From NCBI GenBank assembly GCA_013420905.1, contig JAAXNY010000006.1, positions 930,001-994,000 on the forward strand: DNA of 64,000 bases, read 5' to 3'. The number at the start of each line of letters is the position of its first letter. Within the stretch, counting starts at the first letter, position 1. Made by a program: the position numbers and the translations under genes. Source of the DNA: Collybia mongolica. Its lineage: Eukaryota; Basidiomycota; Agaricomycetes; Agaricales; Clitocybaceae. Below, piece by piece: positions 1 through 11,322 of this stretch. Below the pieces are notes generated by a model, which was not told where the DNA came from, searched no databases, and saw nothing but the letters and a program-made list of their open reading frames with translations.

Positions 1-1697
1 TGAAATCACTTTATCCAAAAGATGACCCCCTCCGGCCTGAGCATCTCGTCGAGCTTCGACTTCGTTAATTCGGGCTTCTGCATTCCCAGGAGTGATAGAA
101 ACCGTCAGCGACGTGCACGCGATAGAAGGTGTTTCAGATGTTTCGCTAAGAACAGTGTGCAGGATAGTGCACATGTACCATCGTGCATCCTTCATAGCTA
201 GTCTCTTCACACGCATGGTAGACTTTCCCATGTCGATGTCGCGGCTCGTGGACCCGACGCAGTCAGGATCATCTGTATTACCGCCAGGGACAGATGGCAG
301 ATAGTTTACAGGCACGGAAGACGAAGTACGTTCAAATTCGCGTATTGATTCCAATATCAACGAGGCTCGCAGTGTGTGTAATGACAGATGCAGGTTAGGC
401 AAAAGTGGCACTCGGTTCTGAAGTTGCGTGTTAAGAGCCCGGAAGACAACACTAAAAAGTGATAGTGCGTCGCCACGAACGTCAGTGGGCAGGTCTGACG
501 TCGCCGCGATTTTTCCGGATTTGTGGCCCGGCGGCTTTGCGCTTCCCGCAGAGTTGACAGTCGTGGCGTTGGTGGCGCTTCCGGCGGCGGAGGGAATAAG
601 GATAGCATTAAGGTAAGTCTGAGAAAGAGGAGTGAATGCGTGGATCAAAGGGTTTAGTATAAGGGCTGAGGTCTTCTCCAGGAGGGTGTCGATAAGCCCT
701 TCAACGGCAATATCAGGGGTCGTTGGTCCAAGCGGGGTTGCCTGAGGTGATATATCTGGTGAGGGCACCAGACGGGAGATAACGACGTCAAACATATGAT
801 GTAAGAAGATATTTAACATTTTCAAGGTGTGAACCTCGGAGGGAACGTTTGGTGTCGATCGCAAAATTATAGTCTTCAGGGTATTTGCAATCGCCTCAAT
901 CGTGCGAATAGTTACCGATAAAAGGAGTGCCGGTTGTGGGTCGGGAAGTGATGTCAGTTGCAGAACACTGTTCAGCGAGGGCAGAATTAAATCGGTCCCA
1001 AAAATGTTTGGGACGGTTGGGATGTTTATTTCTGTACGCAGTCGAGCGTTGATGGTCATAAATCCGGGTAAGCTGGATATAGTCTTACATACGATCGTGA
1101 AGTCTTTTCAACATGGATTGCAATTCTATGCAGCCATTTCTCGGCCGGGTGTCAGGTGTAAGCGCAGGTTCGGATGCCTCCGCGGTGGACGTTTTTTTCT
1201 TTGTTTTTTTTTTGCTTGCAGAAGATGCTAGTTGTTCCGCAGCAAGTAATTCTTGAGAAGCGCGAGTGAGAAAAAAAGAGTACGCCCACCCGGATTCATG
1301 ACAGTTTAAGTGCGTACTGATTTTCTCGGTCTCATATTTTGCCTCAAGTTCCGCATAGTTGCGCTCCATCAAAAGTGCATGGGATCGCCATGAGCCGTCG
1401 GTGGTCGGTGCCAAAGGCGTTGACGGAGCAAATTTCGAACGCAAATCAAGGACGTACGCTGTGTAATCATTGGTAAACGTCACTGATCACAATCAACGCG
1501 ATCGAATAGCCACGATACGAACACGCAAAGGATAAATCGGGAGGTTTGAATTTCACTGCGACAAGCGCCTGAGGAGAAAAAAGGGTAATTACCCGTGAGT
1601 GATCGTGCCATGGGAAAACGGGGAAAAAACTGACAACCGCTAAGCGAATTCGATCAGAGTCAGAGAGCATCTCAGAGGAAAGTGTCCCGGTATTCAT
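1..1697 (-). CDS. Unrecognised protein, 3' end outside the window
   Basis: I do not recognise this protein. On the minus strand a reading frame opens at an ATG at 1697 (MNTGTLSSEML...). It probably continues after an intron near 1490-1620 into a charged segment around 1318-1482. A GT-AG intron at about 1252-1317 follows, then a lysine-rich stretch (KKKTKKKTS) and long helical, leucine-rich sequence running off the left edge. There is no membrane segment and no motif I can name. The helical, low-complexity character would fit a scaffold or chromosome-associated protein, but that is only an impression. The first intron boundaries are not settled: no donor gives a clean phase into the exon beginning near 1482. 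The reading frame itself is well supported because it stays open across most of the first 1.1 kb. Confidence 0.45.
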
Positions 1698-2125
1698 TTG
1701 GCAACAAGTAAGTACCTCAGTTTGATGTCTATTCTGTCTCTCGCCGCACAAATCAGACTGATGCGCACTGTTGTCACAATTGTCACACGTCCTTCATCTC
1801 ATTACAGCACTTGTCACGGCGAATCCGAATCCAGACCCAATATTTATCTACATAAAGGATTGCGACGCGACGTTATCTAGTGCTACTACGTCAAAATATG
1901 CATAAAGGAAGGGGTTTAAACAAGTATAATCATGATACTAGAAATCCTTAATAGACTCGAGCGTAAAAGTTACGAGATGACTACAACGCTGGCGATATAG
2001 CCAGACAGATTGGTGTGTGTTTAGCACTCCCATTCAAAAATGTCTCAACGAAGCTGAAAAATCGATACGTTCACAGCGCTGTACGAGAAGAATTGTCAAG
2101 AACATTTAGTTAGTGGTGGGCTATA
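1698..2125. other. Intergenic, 428 bp, no gene seen
   Basis: This stretch lies between the start of the unrecognised minus-strand gene and the stop codon of the PHD-finger gene. It probably holds the promoter of the first and the 3' untranslated region of the second. Only short unconvincing reading frames are present. Confidence 0.5.
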
Positions 2126-5100
2126 TCACGTACTTTGGTCAAAAGACCTCCTGCCAGATTGATAATATCCTTCTCGTTCGCGATACCGCATATCGGGCGA
2201 ATCTTCGAGTTGCTGCAGGGAGCCCTTTGATCGTGATGTCAACGGTGAATCCGTGACACCTCGCCCTCTTGGTCCTTCGCCTGATATGGCTCGCCTAATT
2301 GGGGACTCATCATATGGATGCATTCTACTAAAGGGACTGGAGCTTAAACCGCTGTTATTCTCGCCACCGCTGTCATCAAGGGTATTGGAGAGAGTCCCGG
2401 GACCACCAAATGTTTTACCCCCTGTAGTCCGACTGCCTGCCTTGGACGGTGTATGGAACGATCCATTAGCGCGGGCCGACCAGACATTGTTCTTTGGAGT
2501 CGCAAATGGTACTCCAAACTTGATGCCTCGGGACGGTGTTGACGTGGGGTCAAAAGGGGATTCGTCATCGTAAGCGTCGAACTGACCAGGAGTGTGATTG
2601 GTATAAATTCTAGCTCCCTGTGAACGGCGTTGCGGTGTGGATGGATCATTCCTTGATGAATCAATCCACGGGGTACTAGAAGACAATCCATGATCATAAT
2701 CGGAATCCCGGCCACTGCGAGTGGGAGTCTTTGGCATCCGAGCTGGATTCCAAGTCATAGGTGAGTCCTGTAACGATGGTTGGAAAAAGGGTGGGTCGAA
2801 TGACAGGCTTCTCCGTGGTTCTTCGTCAGTAGGAACAAATGTAGGCTCGCTGTTAGCCTCCCTCTGGGTTAAACTAGAAGGTGCATCATCCATTTCACAA
2901 ATGCGACAGAACCATGGATCTTCTTCCTTGCCCAACTCCGAGATATTGCGGATCCCTATACATTCCAGATGGTACCATGTCTCACAACCATCACACTGAA
3001 CCAGTTCTCGCCCGTCGTCTCTTCCACGACATACACACACGATTTCGTCGTCGCTGTCATCCTCTTTTTGCCTTAGCCTTCGCTGTTGACGGTAGGAAAG
3101 TGTCCGCACACTTTTCTTTGACAACAGTGCTGCGCGTGCATCGGATGGGTCACTAGGGAAGTAACTGCTCTTTCTTCTTAATTGAGCAGGCCTTACAATG
3201 CTGGGGTTCGCAAGGAGAGGAACCATTTTCCCCCGTCCACCCCTTGGAGGTTGATCTGCTTCATTCTCATAGACGAGGCTCCAGTGAGAGGGTGGGGACA
3301 TATCCTGATCTATGTCTCGTTTTGATACACCTTCGTTATCGTCTTCATCGTCAGAATCACGATCCAGAAACCTCTCTATCCATTTCATTTTTTCGTCTTC
3401 CTCCGCTTTTGCCATATCAGCCCGCTCCTCTGTTCTCAGCTTCCAAGGAAATTCGGTATCCGGCCAATTCGGCTTGTGTACAAGGTTTTCCGCCGCAGCT
3501 GCTGCCATCGCAAGGGCTTTCTTTTCCTTGGCAGTAGGTTCCGCCCCCTTCCTTTTCCGTCGGGTACCGCCTTTCTTCTTTGATGGTGTCGGCTCTGGAT
3601 CAACAAAAGTAGTTGGTTCTTCAGCTGGAACATCCAATAAAACGCGCCCGCGGCCTTCCAGTTCGACAGGGTACAGTTTGGTTGAGGGCTCATCATATGG
3701 AGTACGTTCGCCACGGAAGGCTGCCAATCGTTTCCGTTTTTTCAGTTCTTTTTCAGTTGGTGGGGCTTCTTCGGCTTCTTCGAGGGTTGTGACCACATTA
3801 GATGGTCCAGCGGGTCCTGGCGTAACGAGCGTTAGCGGCTGGGGTTGGCGAACCCACTCTGCAGTTCTCTGCAAACTCTATGAATGATTATACCAGGTAG
3901 AAGCTAGGCATACATACGTAACGGCCGTAGCCACCAGCCATCAAACTTTCCTCGAAACTCTCCTCTGATGTCTCTTGGAATAATTTCAATCGTCGGCCTT
4001 TATTAGGACTCTCTGTGATACCAACGGCTGCCGCTCTCTCTTGCTCCCGAACTGCCTCATCCTCCACAAGGGCTGTCGGGTCTGCTTCAGAAAGCGTCCT
4101 CTTCGCGCGCTTTAGGTAGTCTGGCCGACGACTTTCGGTCTCCTGAAAATGAATAAGCCTGTCTTGTATCATTGCTTGGCGGATTCGTTCCATCTCGCCG
4201 CCCGCCGTATGTCCGGGGATTTGTCCGTCTGACTGTGGTGGTAGTAGTGGCGAGATCGGAGGTGTGGATATAGTTGGAGGTCGTTCTTGAGTATGGCGGG
4301 AAGTTCCGGAACGAGTTACGAGAGCTGAAGAGAAGACGTCGTCTTCTCGCATTGGGCGTAATTCTGGTGTATATGACTCGGGTCGTGAGTGGCCTGGGGT
4401 TCTAGACTTAGCAGATTTATCAGCTATAGACAGTTTCGCCATGAATGGGGAGGATAAGCGGGAGGAATGATGTTCTGAGGACAAAACGGGAGAGGAAATG
4501 CGGTGAGCTGGCGCAAGTGCAGAGGTGGAAGTCGAGGACTCAAGCTTGATACTGGGGGAACTATGAGGATAGTAGAAGTAGTCAATAGAGGTGACTGACG
4601 GGGAAGTAGGGGCTCTAGGTGTCGCTGTGTCGCTGGAATGTGAATTTGAACTGAAGCACCAAAAATGTCAGGTCATGATGAGAAATTATCTTATGGTCCG
4701 TACTAGTATTGGGGCGTCGCAGAATTGGTATAACGGGAGGTGGATCGTAGAAATGGACTGCATATCTTGTTAATGGCCATATCATAATTAATATTATGAT
4801 GCGCACCTGGATTCTGGAGTAATCGTTTGCTGAGACATTGGCTGGGAAATGATTCGTGCATCTTCCACAGCACTTTGTGGGTAGATGAGCAAGTTATTAT
4901 TATAATATTTATTATGGCAAAAGGAAAGGTGGCGCACTGCAATTGCCTCTGGACAGCAAGCCTTTGCCCAACTGACATGGGCGCGAATGCAGCATAAGAG
5001 GATTGTGAACTACGACGCAAAGGATCTGAGTAGCCGACACACGTTTGGATATATGGCTATACCTGTGCGGGACGGGCGACTCGGGAGTATAAGGTACGCC

Positions 5101-7443
5101 AAGGACGTATTGTCCAAAATTATTGGGGCTACAAGGAATATATGAGCACAACTCAGATAAACTCAGGAATCCAACCGAGACGACCTTTGCGGGGTGGGGA
5201 GTTGGCTAAGTTTCCTGGGTGTAAACGAAGGTAACAAGGGTTTGGGCACCGAATTTGAACTGTGAAGGGTTAAGGGCGTCAAACCCAATGCAGAGTAACC
5301 AACGCACTTCGACGACACGATCGGGTCCGTATTTAGGCCTTGCACATCCATCTCCTGTGGACTTGGGCTTTTAGGCATTCCCAACGATCTCCCTTGACCT
5401 AAGGCTTGAGGGGAAGGTGATAGAGGTGGAACCGCTTGATTGGAAGAGGATTTGGTTGGGAATTGAGCCGAAGATTGACCCTTATGGCAACAGGGAACCG
5501 CCAGCTTCGGTTGTCAATTATCCATCATTGTTTGGCCAATGCCGATGTTGATGCCGAACAGAAATATTATATAATATATATTTTTAATCAAAAATTGCAA
5601 GAGCAGCCATTATTAGTCAGCTTTCGATTGGTAACATCAGGTCCGAGTCACCACAATGTCAGATCTATTCAATGCATGTAAACGGCCAACCTCGCGCGCA
5701 ATCAAACTCTTACCATGGACCAAACGACACTTTCGGGGAATAATGCAGGTGGCTCCTGCATGAAGAAATCACACAAGTTTCCTGGTCAGCAAACGATAGC
5801 GCTGGGTGCAGGAGCAAGGAAGCAGGATCCTCTCGAGCAGGCTTCTGGTAGATGTGGGGGAGAAGGAAGTCGAGGTAAGTGCTCGAGATTGCGATGGCTG
5901 GATAGTTGTGGTCTTACGACGATAGCAAATCCAGGAGCTGTGGTAGCCAAAACCAAAGATGGGGAATCCATCAACAGAAGTAATTCCAGGTACACAGGGC
6001 ATCGGTGCGCAAGCCGACAGGTTACTATAGTGTTAAAAACTATTTGACTGTATTAAAATGTATGAGATAGATTAGAATATAGTTTTCAACGAATGACGAA
6101 AAGCAAAAAGATAGGGAAATTCGGTTTTTCTAACATGCAAGGCCCGACCCAAATACCAACTACTTTAATCTTTAGTCCGTATCGTTGCTATCGAAAGGGA
6201 AATCTTCTGGCTCTGAATCCCAATTGGTGTAGTCCGTTGGCAGGTCAAAAAATATGCAATACTTATTGCAAACATGGTCAGATTCAAACTTTCCGAATGT
6301 ACTTGGAATGTTTCCCTCTGCAAAGATAAGGCCGAGCTTTCTAAAAATGTTATATTTTTTGTCGTTTGAGAACATTCGCCTTGTTTAAATGCAGTACTCA
6401 CCCGTTTGTAAGGATCTGAGGATCTGTGAGAAGAGTTGCACCACCTAAAAACGGCTCGAGCTCAGTCCGTTTTGACCAAATGGATTATGAGGCCCATACC
6501 TTGGAAGTCTGCAACGTATGCACGCCTGTTGGTTTGTAGATATTGAACATGCTGTGCAAACGAGAGGAATTCGGCGCGTTCATTGTCGGCAGTATTTGTG
6601 AACTTTCGAGGTACTTGCGAAAAACGCCTTCGACGGAAACGTTGGTATTTTCGGCGTTGAACAGCTTGTGGTCCCGTGAGGTTAAGGTATTGAAGGATAA
6701 TTTTTCTGCCATTTGATTGTGAGAAATGGAGTATTCTTGAATGAACTACCACACTTACTCAGAGACTTTCAACTCATAGTCATTTCGCAGGGTTGACACC
6801 AGTTGTCGAGCTCCCATGTTTGGGAAACGTTCTTTAATTTCCTGTACAAACGGCGCAATCGTTGTGAATGTATGTTTCTGTTGGCGAGTACCAAGCAAAT
6901 TCCATTGACGACGACGCCGTTCAACTGAACATATACTAATCACCAATAAAAAATACTGAATAACATAAATCATGCTTCGACTCACCTAATCCCATGTAAG
7001 TCTTGATCAAAATAGTCCCGAGCATGCTCAACAATTTGTTTATCGTTGAGCCCTAGCTGCCAGTAATAGTGAACAACCGGATAAAGGTCATCATCAGGAG
7101 CTGGAAATGTTGAGGGGAGTTCTAACTTCATTTATGATATCAAACTTACGAAGTGGTTTGTGCTGGTTATTACGGGGCATGTACCAAGTGAACGACGAAG
7201 ACTGAACATGTTCAGAACCTGTTTATCTTTGGCGGCGAGATGTGCGGCGCGCACTCCTGTTCCAGCACCTTCGACCAAATTCTGCCAAATACCGCAATCA
7301 ATTATTATAGAATATTAGATAATGATGGATATGAGAATAAATATACCTCGGCATTAGCATCAGCAATGGATAAACAACGGTATTTTCCGAAAAACGAAGC
7401 TGGCGGTTCCCTGTTGCCATAGACCCTGGACGCCAGTGGACAT
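2126..7443 (-). CDS. PHD-finger protein gene, first exon split by a transposon
   Basis: A single C4HC3 PHD zinc finger lies near residues 698-746 (CVCRGRDDG, QCDGCETWYHLEC, WFCRIC), so the protein probably reads histone H3 tails in the nucleus. The rest is long, serine/proline-rich and disordered, with basic runs (TRRKRKG). Exons on the minus strand: 7422-7443, 5185-5482, 5063-5128, 4938-5009, 4807-4872, 3918-4650 and 2126-3877. The 1.94-kb element at 5483-7421 sits inside exon 1, 22 bp after the ATG. With the element and one copy of the 6-bp duplication removed, the exons sum to 3,003 nt, a complete 1,000-codon frame with every junction in phase. In the present allele, translation from the ATG would run 20 codons into the element and stop. 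In-frame methionines survive downstream in exon 1, so a shortened protein is possible. The gene shares its upstream region with DNMT2. Confidence 0.8.
5477..5482 (+). repeat. Left copy of 6-bp target-site duplication
   Basis: GACCCT directly precedes the left terminal repeat and matches 7422-7427. On the coding strand it reads AGGGTC, part of host codons 6-8 before insertion. Confidence 0.88.
5483..5509 (+). repeat. Left terminal inverted repeat of the transposon
   Basis: 27 bp starting TATGGCAACAGGG, identical to the reverse complement of 7395-7421. Weaker inverted similarity (for example ATGCCGA and TTGTTT blocks) continues inwards to about 5570 and from about 7340. Confidence 0.92.
6172..7180 (-). 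pseudogene. Integrase-core transposase remnant inside the element
   Basis: ATG at 7180. The first exon reads MPRNNQHKPL. After an intron (acceptor near 7102) comes DDDLYPVVHYYWQLGLNDKQ, a helix-turn-helix-like region. A third exon contains TRQQKHTF and FPNMGARQLVSTLR, and another has the basic stretch RKYQRFRRRRF. These match, in order, the N-terminal half of the integrase-core (rve-type DDE) transposases I know from mushroom genomes. In those proteins a DQHDKW-type segment and the DDE residues should follow RRRRF. Here the sequence jumps to what looks like C-terminal sequence ending SEPEDFPFDSNDTD, so roughly the catalytic half is missing. Splice sites between the surviving exons are good, so the deletion rather than general decay is the main lesion. 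A single unrelated gene is less likely given the terminal repeats. Confidence 0.65.
7395..7421 (-). repeat. Right terminal inverted repeat of the transposon
   Basis: 27 bp ending CCCTGTTGCCATA on the plus strand, the exact inverse of 5483-5509. Confidence 0.92.
7422..7427 (+). repeat. Right copy of 6-bp target-site duplication
   Basis: GACCCT directly follows the right terminal repeat. Merging the two copies restores an uninterrupted host reading frame. Confidence 0.88.
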
Positions 7444-7707
7444 GAGGAGAATTGAAACAAACAATGGAAAAGGTATCGCAGGTGCGGCGGTGGGGTTTCA
7501 CTGGAGTATTAAAGACAGTATCGCAAAAGAGTCGATATAAACGGTGGTTCGACGAGTACACGACTCAGATTGAATATAGACAAGACGATAAATGAAGGAA
7601 CGGCTTGGGACTGAAACTGATAAAGAACCAAGTTCCAAGTGCCTTATGTAATGAAGCAACATACAAAATCTCGGTTCAACGTCTCCCAAACATTCACAAC
7701 ATTCATC
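7444..7707. promoter_or_regulatory. Divergent promoter, PHD gene / DNMT2
   Basis: Only 264 bp separate the original ATG of the minus-strand PHD gene (7443) from the ATG of DNMT2 (7708). Both 5' untranslated regions and promoters must lie here. Because of the transposon, most of the PHD coding sequence now lies 1.9 kb away from this region. No specific binding site was identified. Confidence 0.55.
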
Positions 7708-9111
7708 ATGTCCGTTCGTGCTTTGGAATTTTACAGTGGTATCGGTGCGTTCTTGAATTCTGTCAGAAGGTGAAAGTCTAAGCATTGTAACAGGAGGTCT
7801 TCACCTTGCCTTTTCGCGAAGCAACGTCAATGGGTCTGTGATTCGGGCATTTGATTGGGATCAGACGGCTTGTCTAGTATACGCGGCTAATCACCCCAAC
7901 ACTATTGTCCAAAAGGTGCTATACCCCGGCTGTCGTCGACAAAAGGCTTGATCGAACATGCTCTAGGTGGATATATTGACTCTGACATCTGCGATACTAG
8001 CATCGTATCAGGCAGACCTTTGGCTCCTTTCGCCTTCGTGTCAGCCTTATACTGTGTTAAATCCAAATGCGAAAGGCCAAGCGGATCCCCGGGCCCAATC
8101 CTTCCTCCACCTCATACAGAATGTCTTGCCGGAGTTGAAAGCGATGGACGCACATCCTTCTCGTTTACTTATCGAGAACGTTGCTGGATTTGAGGTGCTG
8201 CTATCCGTCACTCATATCTCACTACGCTCTGAACGAATGCCGTGTATAACTATTTATCACGAAGACCTCAAGTACGCGTCAAATCTTGTTGTCGACGCTC
8301 CATTCCCTGCACTACACTACTTTAGAACTCCTCGTCACCCCATTGCAATATGGTATTCCCAACTCGCGGCTTCGATATTATCTTTTGGCGAGGCAGTGTT
8401 CATCGGAGCGTATTGGCTTCATGGGAGTCCAGGGGAATGATATTCTGCGCCATATTCCCGGAGAAGACGATTGGGTGGACCCTCGGACCGATCCCACAAG
8501 CATTATTGAAGACGGCCTCTTACTATCTGACGTGTTCATCCACGAGCTCAGAGATTATCTTGACGAGGAACCTATGAATAGTGAAACACACCTACATGCT
8601 GTGCCCGAAAAAGTCTTACAGAAGTGGGGCAGACTGTTCGATATCGTTTTGCCCTCGTCACGACGGACCTGTTGTTTTATACGAGGTCCTCGTTATAATT
8701 GTCCTCTTCTAGTGACTTGGCTTAGCTCAACAACATTATGTCAGGTTACACTCAACTCGTGGAGCGCGCTGGTTCGATTCTTCAAGAAACCGACAGTCTC
8801 GATGTAAGGGGTTTCACAGTTTCAATCTCGCCACGAATCTCATCTAGATTGCATAGACGACAGAGATATTTGACAAATTTCTTCAAGCTCAAGGCAGCGC
8901 CGACCCCCAAGCTCTCGAAATATTGAAACCACTCCGCCTCCGATATTTCTCTCCAACAGAGCTATTGCGACTCTTTCACTTCATACCACTTGGGGGCCCG
9001 TCTGTCTTTTCATGGCCCGAGGGCGTGTCAACGAAGACGAAATACCGTTTGATAGGAAATAGCGTGAATGTTAAGGTTGTTGAGCACTTAATAGAATACC
9101 TCTTCCGATAG
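7708..9111 (+). CDS. DNMT2: DNMT2-type tRNA (cytosine-38-C5) methyltransferase
   Basis: This enzyme family transfers a methyl group from SAM to C38 of tRNA-Asp and some other tRNAs. Six exons (7708-7744, 7794-7915, 7967-8194, 8265-8685, 8745-8803, 8857-9111) sum to 1,122 nt, 373 residues, close to the family's usual length (about 390). Visible motifs: SAM-binding motif I (ALEFYSGIGGLHLAF), motif IV with the catalytic cysteine (SPSCQPYT), motif VI (LLIENVAGFE), the DNMT2-type IPNSRLRYYLLA, and C-terminal RLIGNSVNVKVVEHL. The usual Pro-Pro-Cys of motif IV is Pro-Ser-Cys here, recalling the altered motif in fission yeast Pmt1. The catalytic cysteine, the ENV motif and the rest of the fold are intact, so I infer an active or conditionally active enzyme. 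The gene is transcribed away from the PHD-finger gene. Confidence 0.93.
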
Positions 9112-9346
9112 CTTTTGAACAGTATATATATTTATGTTCTGGGTCACGAACACTGCGCATGCCCGAGTCAGCTGTGAGGGACTTGTTTACTTATAGTTAC
9201 CGGCTAACAAATGGCCGAACTCCGGGGACACCTCCCTTTATCATGCTAACTTTCACAAGACGGTGTTAGATATCAATTGTGCACCTTGCATCCCACCCAT
9301 ATCTCTGAGTGCCTCCGTCTAGAAACATAAATACACTTTGCTTGAC

Positions 9347-11322
9347 ATGCCCGGTCGGCGAACATTCATTATTGGGGGAGGATGTACAGCATTCATCAAG
9401 GTGAACCAACCCGCGCCAGGTCCAAAACCATATATATAGCTGACCTCCTTCTAGCCCAGAGGAAAGCGAAGCACGGAGGACGTATGTCACAATGTGTTTC
9501 TAGTGCAAACAAGCTGTCATCAGTACTCAAAATAGATGGGACTTGAAGCAGCTACCAAAGCTCTTCTGGATGCAGGTATACATTGCTAAAGCCTTATTTA
9601 TGGATACTGGTTCAAATATCGTCACAATTACCAGGCATAACTTACGATGCAATCCAAACGGCATACGCTGGATACTGTTATGGTGATTCCACGAGTGGCC
9701 AGGTAACTCTCACGATGAGCACATTTACTTATCAGGAACTCAGTAATCGTGCATAGCGCGCGCTATACAACCTGGGGTTAACCGGCATCCCTATCGTAAA
9801 TGTAAACAACAACTGCTCAACAGGTTCTGCCGCCCTATATCAAGCCAACAACGCAGTCAAGTACGGGGAAGTCGAGTGTGCCCTCGCGCTTGGTTTCGAA
9901 CGTATGAAGCCTGGCAGTCTTGGCACCAATTTCCCTGATCGCGCCCCCCCTACCTTGCTTCTGAATATGAGAAGTGCAGAGATAGAACAAGAAGGTCTAG
10001 GGGTAAACCATGGTCCTGGTGCTCCACGAATGTTTGGCAACGGTGCCCAGGAATACTTTGCCAAATACGGTGGTGGGATAGAACATCTAGCAAAGATAGG
10101 TACTTTGAATCCACACATTTTACAGCTTTAGATCAACATGGCCGCCTCATAGCGTCCAAGAACCACAAACACTCGGTAAACAACCCATACTCTCAGTTCC
10201 GTGATGGGTGGAGCGTCGAACAAGTCATGAACGCTCCAATGATCACCAACCAGCTCACCAAGTATATGTGTAGCCCAACATCTGTAAGGTTCGAATGGTT
10301 TCAGTAAAATCAATAAATTGACTTCCATTTCCAGGATGGAGCTGCGTGTTGCATCGTTGCATCTGAAGATTTTGTCCATACTCACGGGCTCGAAAACCAA
10401 GCGATCGAAATAGTAGCCCAAGCACTGACTACCGATAGTCCCGTGGCCTTCGAACGCAGTGCGATGGACGTTGTCGGATACTCGATGTCGAAGACCTGCG
10501 CCAACCAAGTCTTTAGGGAAGCCGGTTTTGCCGATGGACAAGGACGAGATCAGGTTGGCGTCGTCGAACTTCACGATTGCTTCGCTGCCAACGAGGTTTG
10601 TCTCGTTTTGATTTTACTGAATGATTACACCTTTAATATTCAATTCAGCTCATCACCTACCCGGCTCTGGGACTCTGTGCTGAGGATGAAGCTCATAAGC
10701 TTGTGGAACGCGGTGATAACACCGTGAGTATTTCTCTTTCTACCCGACAGATCAAAAATTTACTCGTTTTAGTATGGCGGGAAGTATGTTATTAACCCAA
10801 GTGGTGGGTTGGAGGCCAAGGGACACCCCTTAGGAGCTACCGGTCTCGGCATGCATTTTTACATCATGAGTAAGTATCAAATACATCGACGCAATATATG
10901 CAGGTGCTTATAAACATGATTCCAGTGCAATTACGTGAATGTGAGAATGGTTCTCAACTGTTTGACCTCAGTCAGAAACTCATCGAATTTTACAGGGGCC
11001 GGCCCAATGCAAGCGCCAGGCCTTTTTGATATCCCAGACAAGCGAGGAAAGTATGGACTCGTCCACAATGTTGGTCTTGGGGGTGCTGTTGTTGTATCAC
11101 TCCTTCGCCGACCTGAGTTCTATCGGCCTGGTGGGTCCGATGGCAGATCAAGGTGCTCCCCTCCCTCTTTCTTTCTTACTCTCTGGTTAACCTGTAAAAT
11201 CGCCACGTATCAGGCTCGGATACAATCATGCCCACGAATGTCGTCCCGTCACTATGGAAGATGTTGATAAGGTGAAATCCAAGAAGTCGTCACCATATGT
11301 CCTTCAGTATGCCAAACTATGA
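9347..11322 (+). CDS. Peroxisomal SCP-x-type 3-ketoacyl-CoA thiolase
   Basis: Twelve exons sum to 1,377 nt, 458 residues. It resembles the thiolase half of sterol carrier protein x, which cleaves 3-ketoacyl-CoAs in peroxisomal beta-oxidation. The start at 9347 gives [18 protein letters not shown], followed by a 27-nt exon (PRGKRSTED) and [13 protein letters not shown]. The nucleophile cysteine is in [12 protein letters not shown]. Further catalytic blocks are [18 protein letters not shown] and [13 protein letters not shown]. The C-terminus is QYAKL, a variant type-1 peroxisomal signal (AKL). No SCP2 lipid-transfer domain follows before the stop, so this is a stand-alone thiolase. Introns are mostly 46-60 nt. 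It follows DNMT2 on the same strand after 235 bp but shows no functional link to it. Confidence 0.92.

Larger units (their letters stand above)
5483..7421 (-). mobile_element. DNA transposon with 27-bp TIRs, IS3EU-like, core-deleted
   Basis: The element is 1,939 bp. Its ends are perfect 27-bp inverted repeats beginning TATGGCAACAGGG, followed by about 60 bp of imperfect inverted similarity. It is flanked on both sides by the 6-bp direct repeat GACCCT. The 6-bp duplication and TAT...ATA termini match what I recall for the IS3EU superfamily (6-bp duplication, TAY...RTA ends); that assignment is from memory. Inside, on the same strand as the host gene, lies a spliced gene resembling the integrase-core transposases common in Agaricomycetes. 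The duplication is perfect and the terminal repeats identical, suggesting a fairly recent insertion. The catalytic part appears deleted, so it was probably mobilised in trans. Confidence 0.85.

Noticed and set aside
4938..5128. Apparent frameshift between two PHD-gene exons (frames of PNNFGQYVLG and SSQSSYAAF do not join with a 37-nt intron)
   Set aside because: Using the next acceptor (TCGTAG, ending at 5010) makes a normal 53-nt intron and restores phase, so the gene is not broken there.
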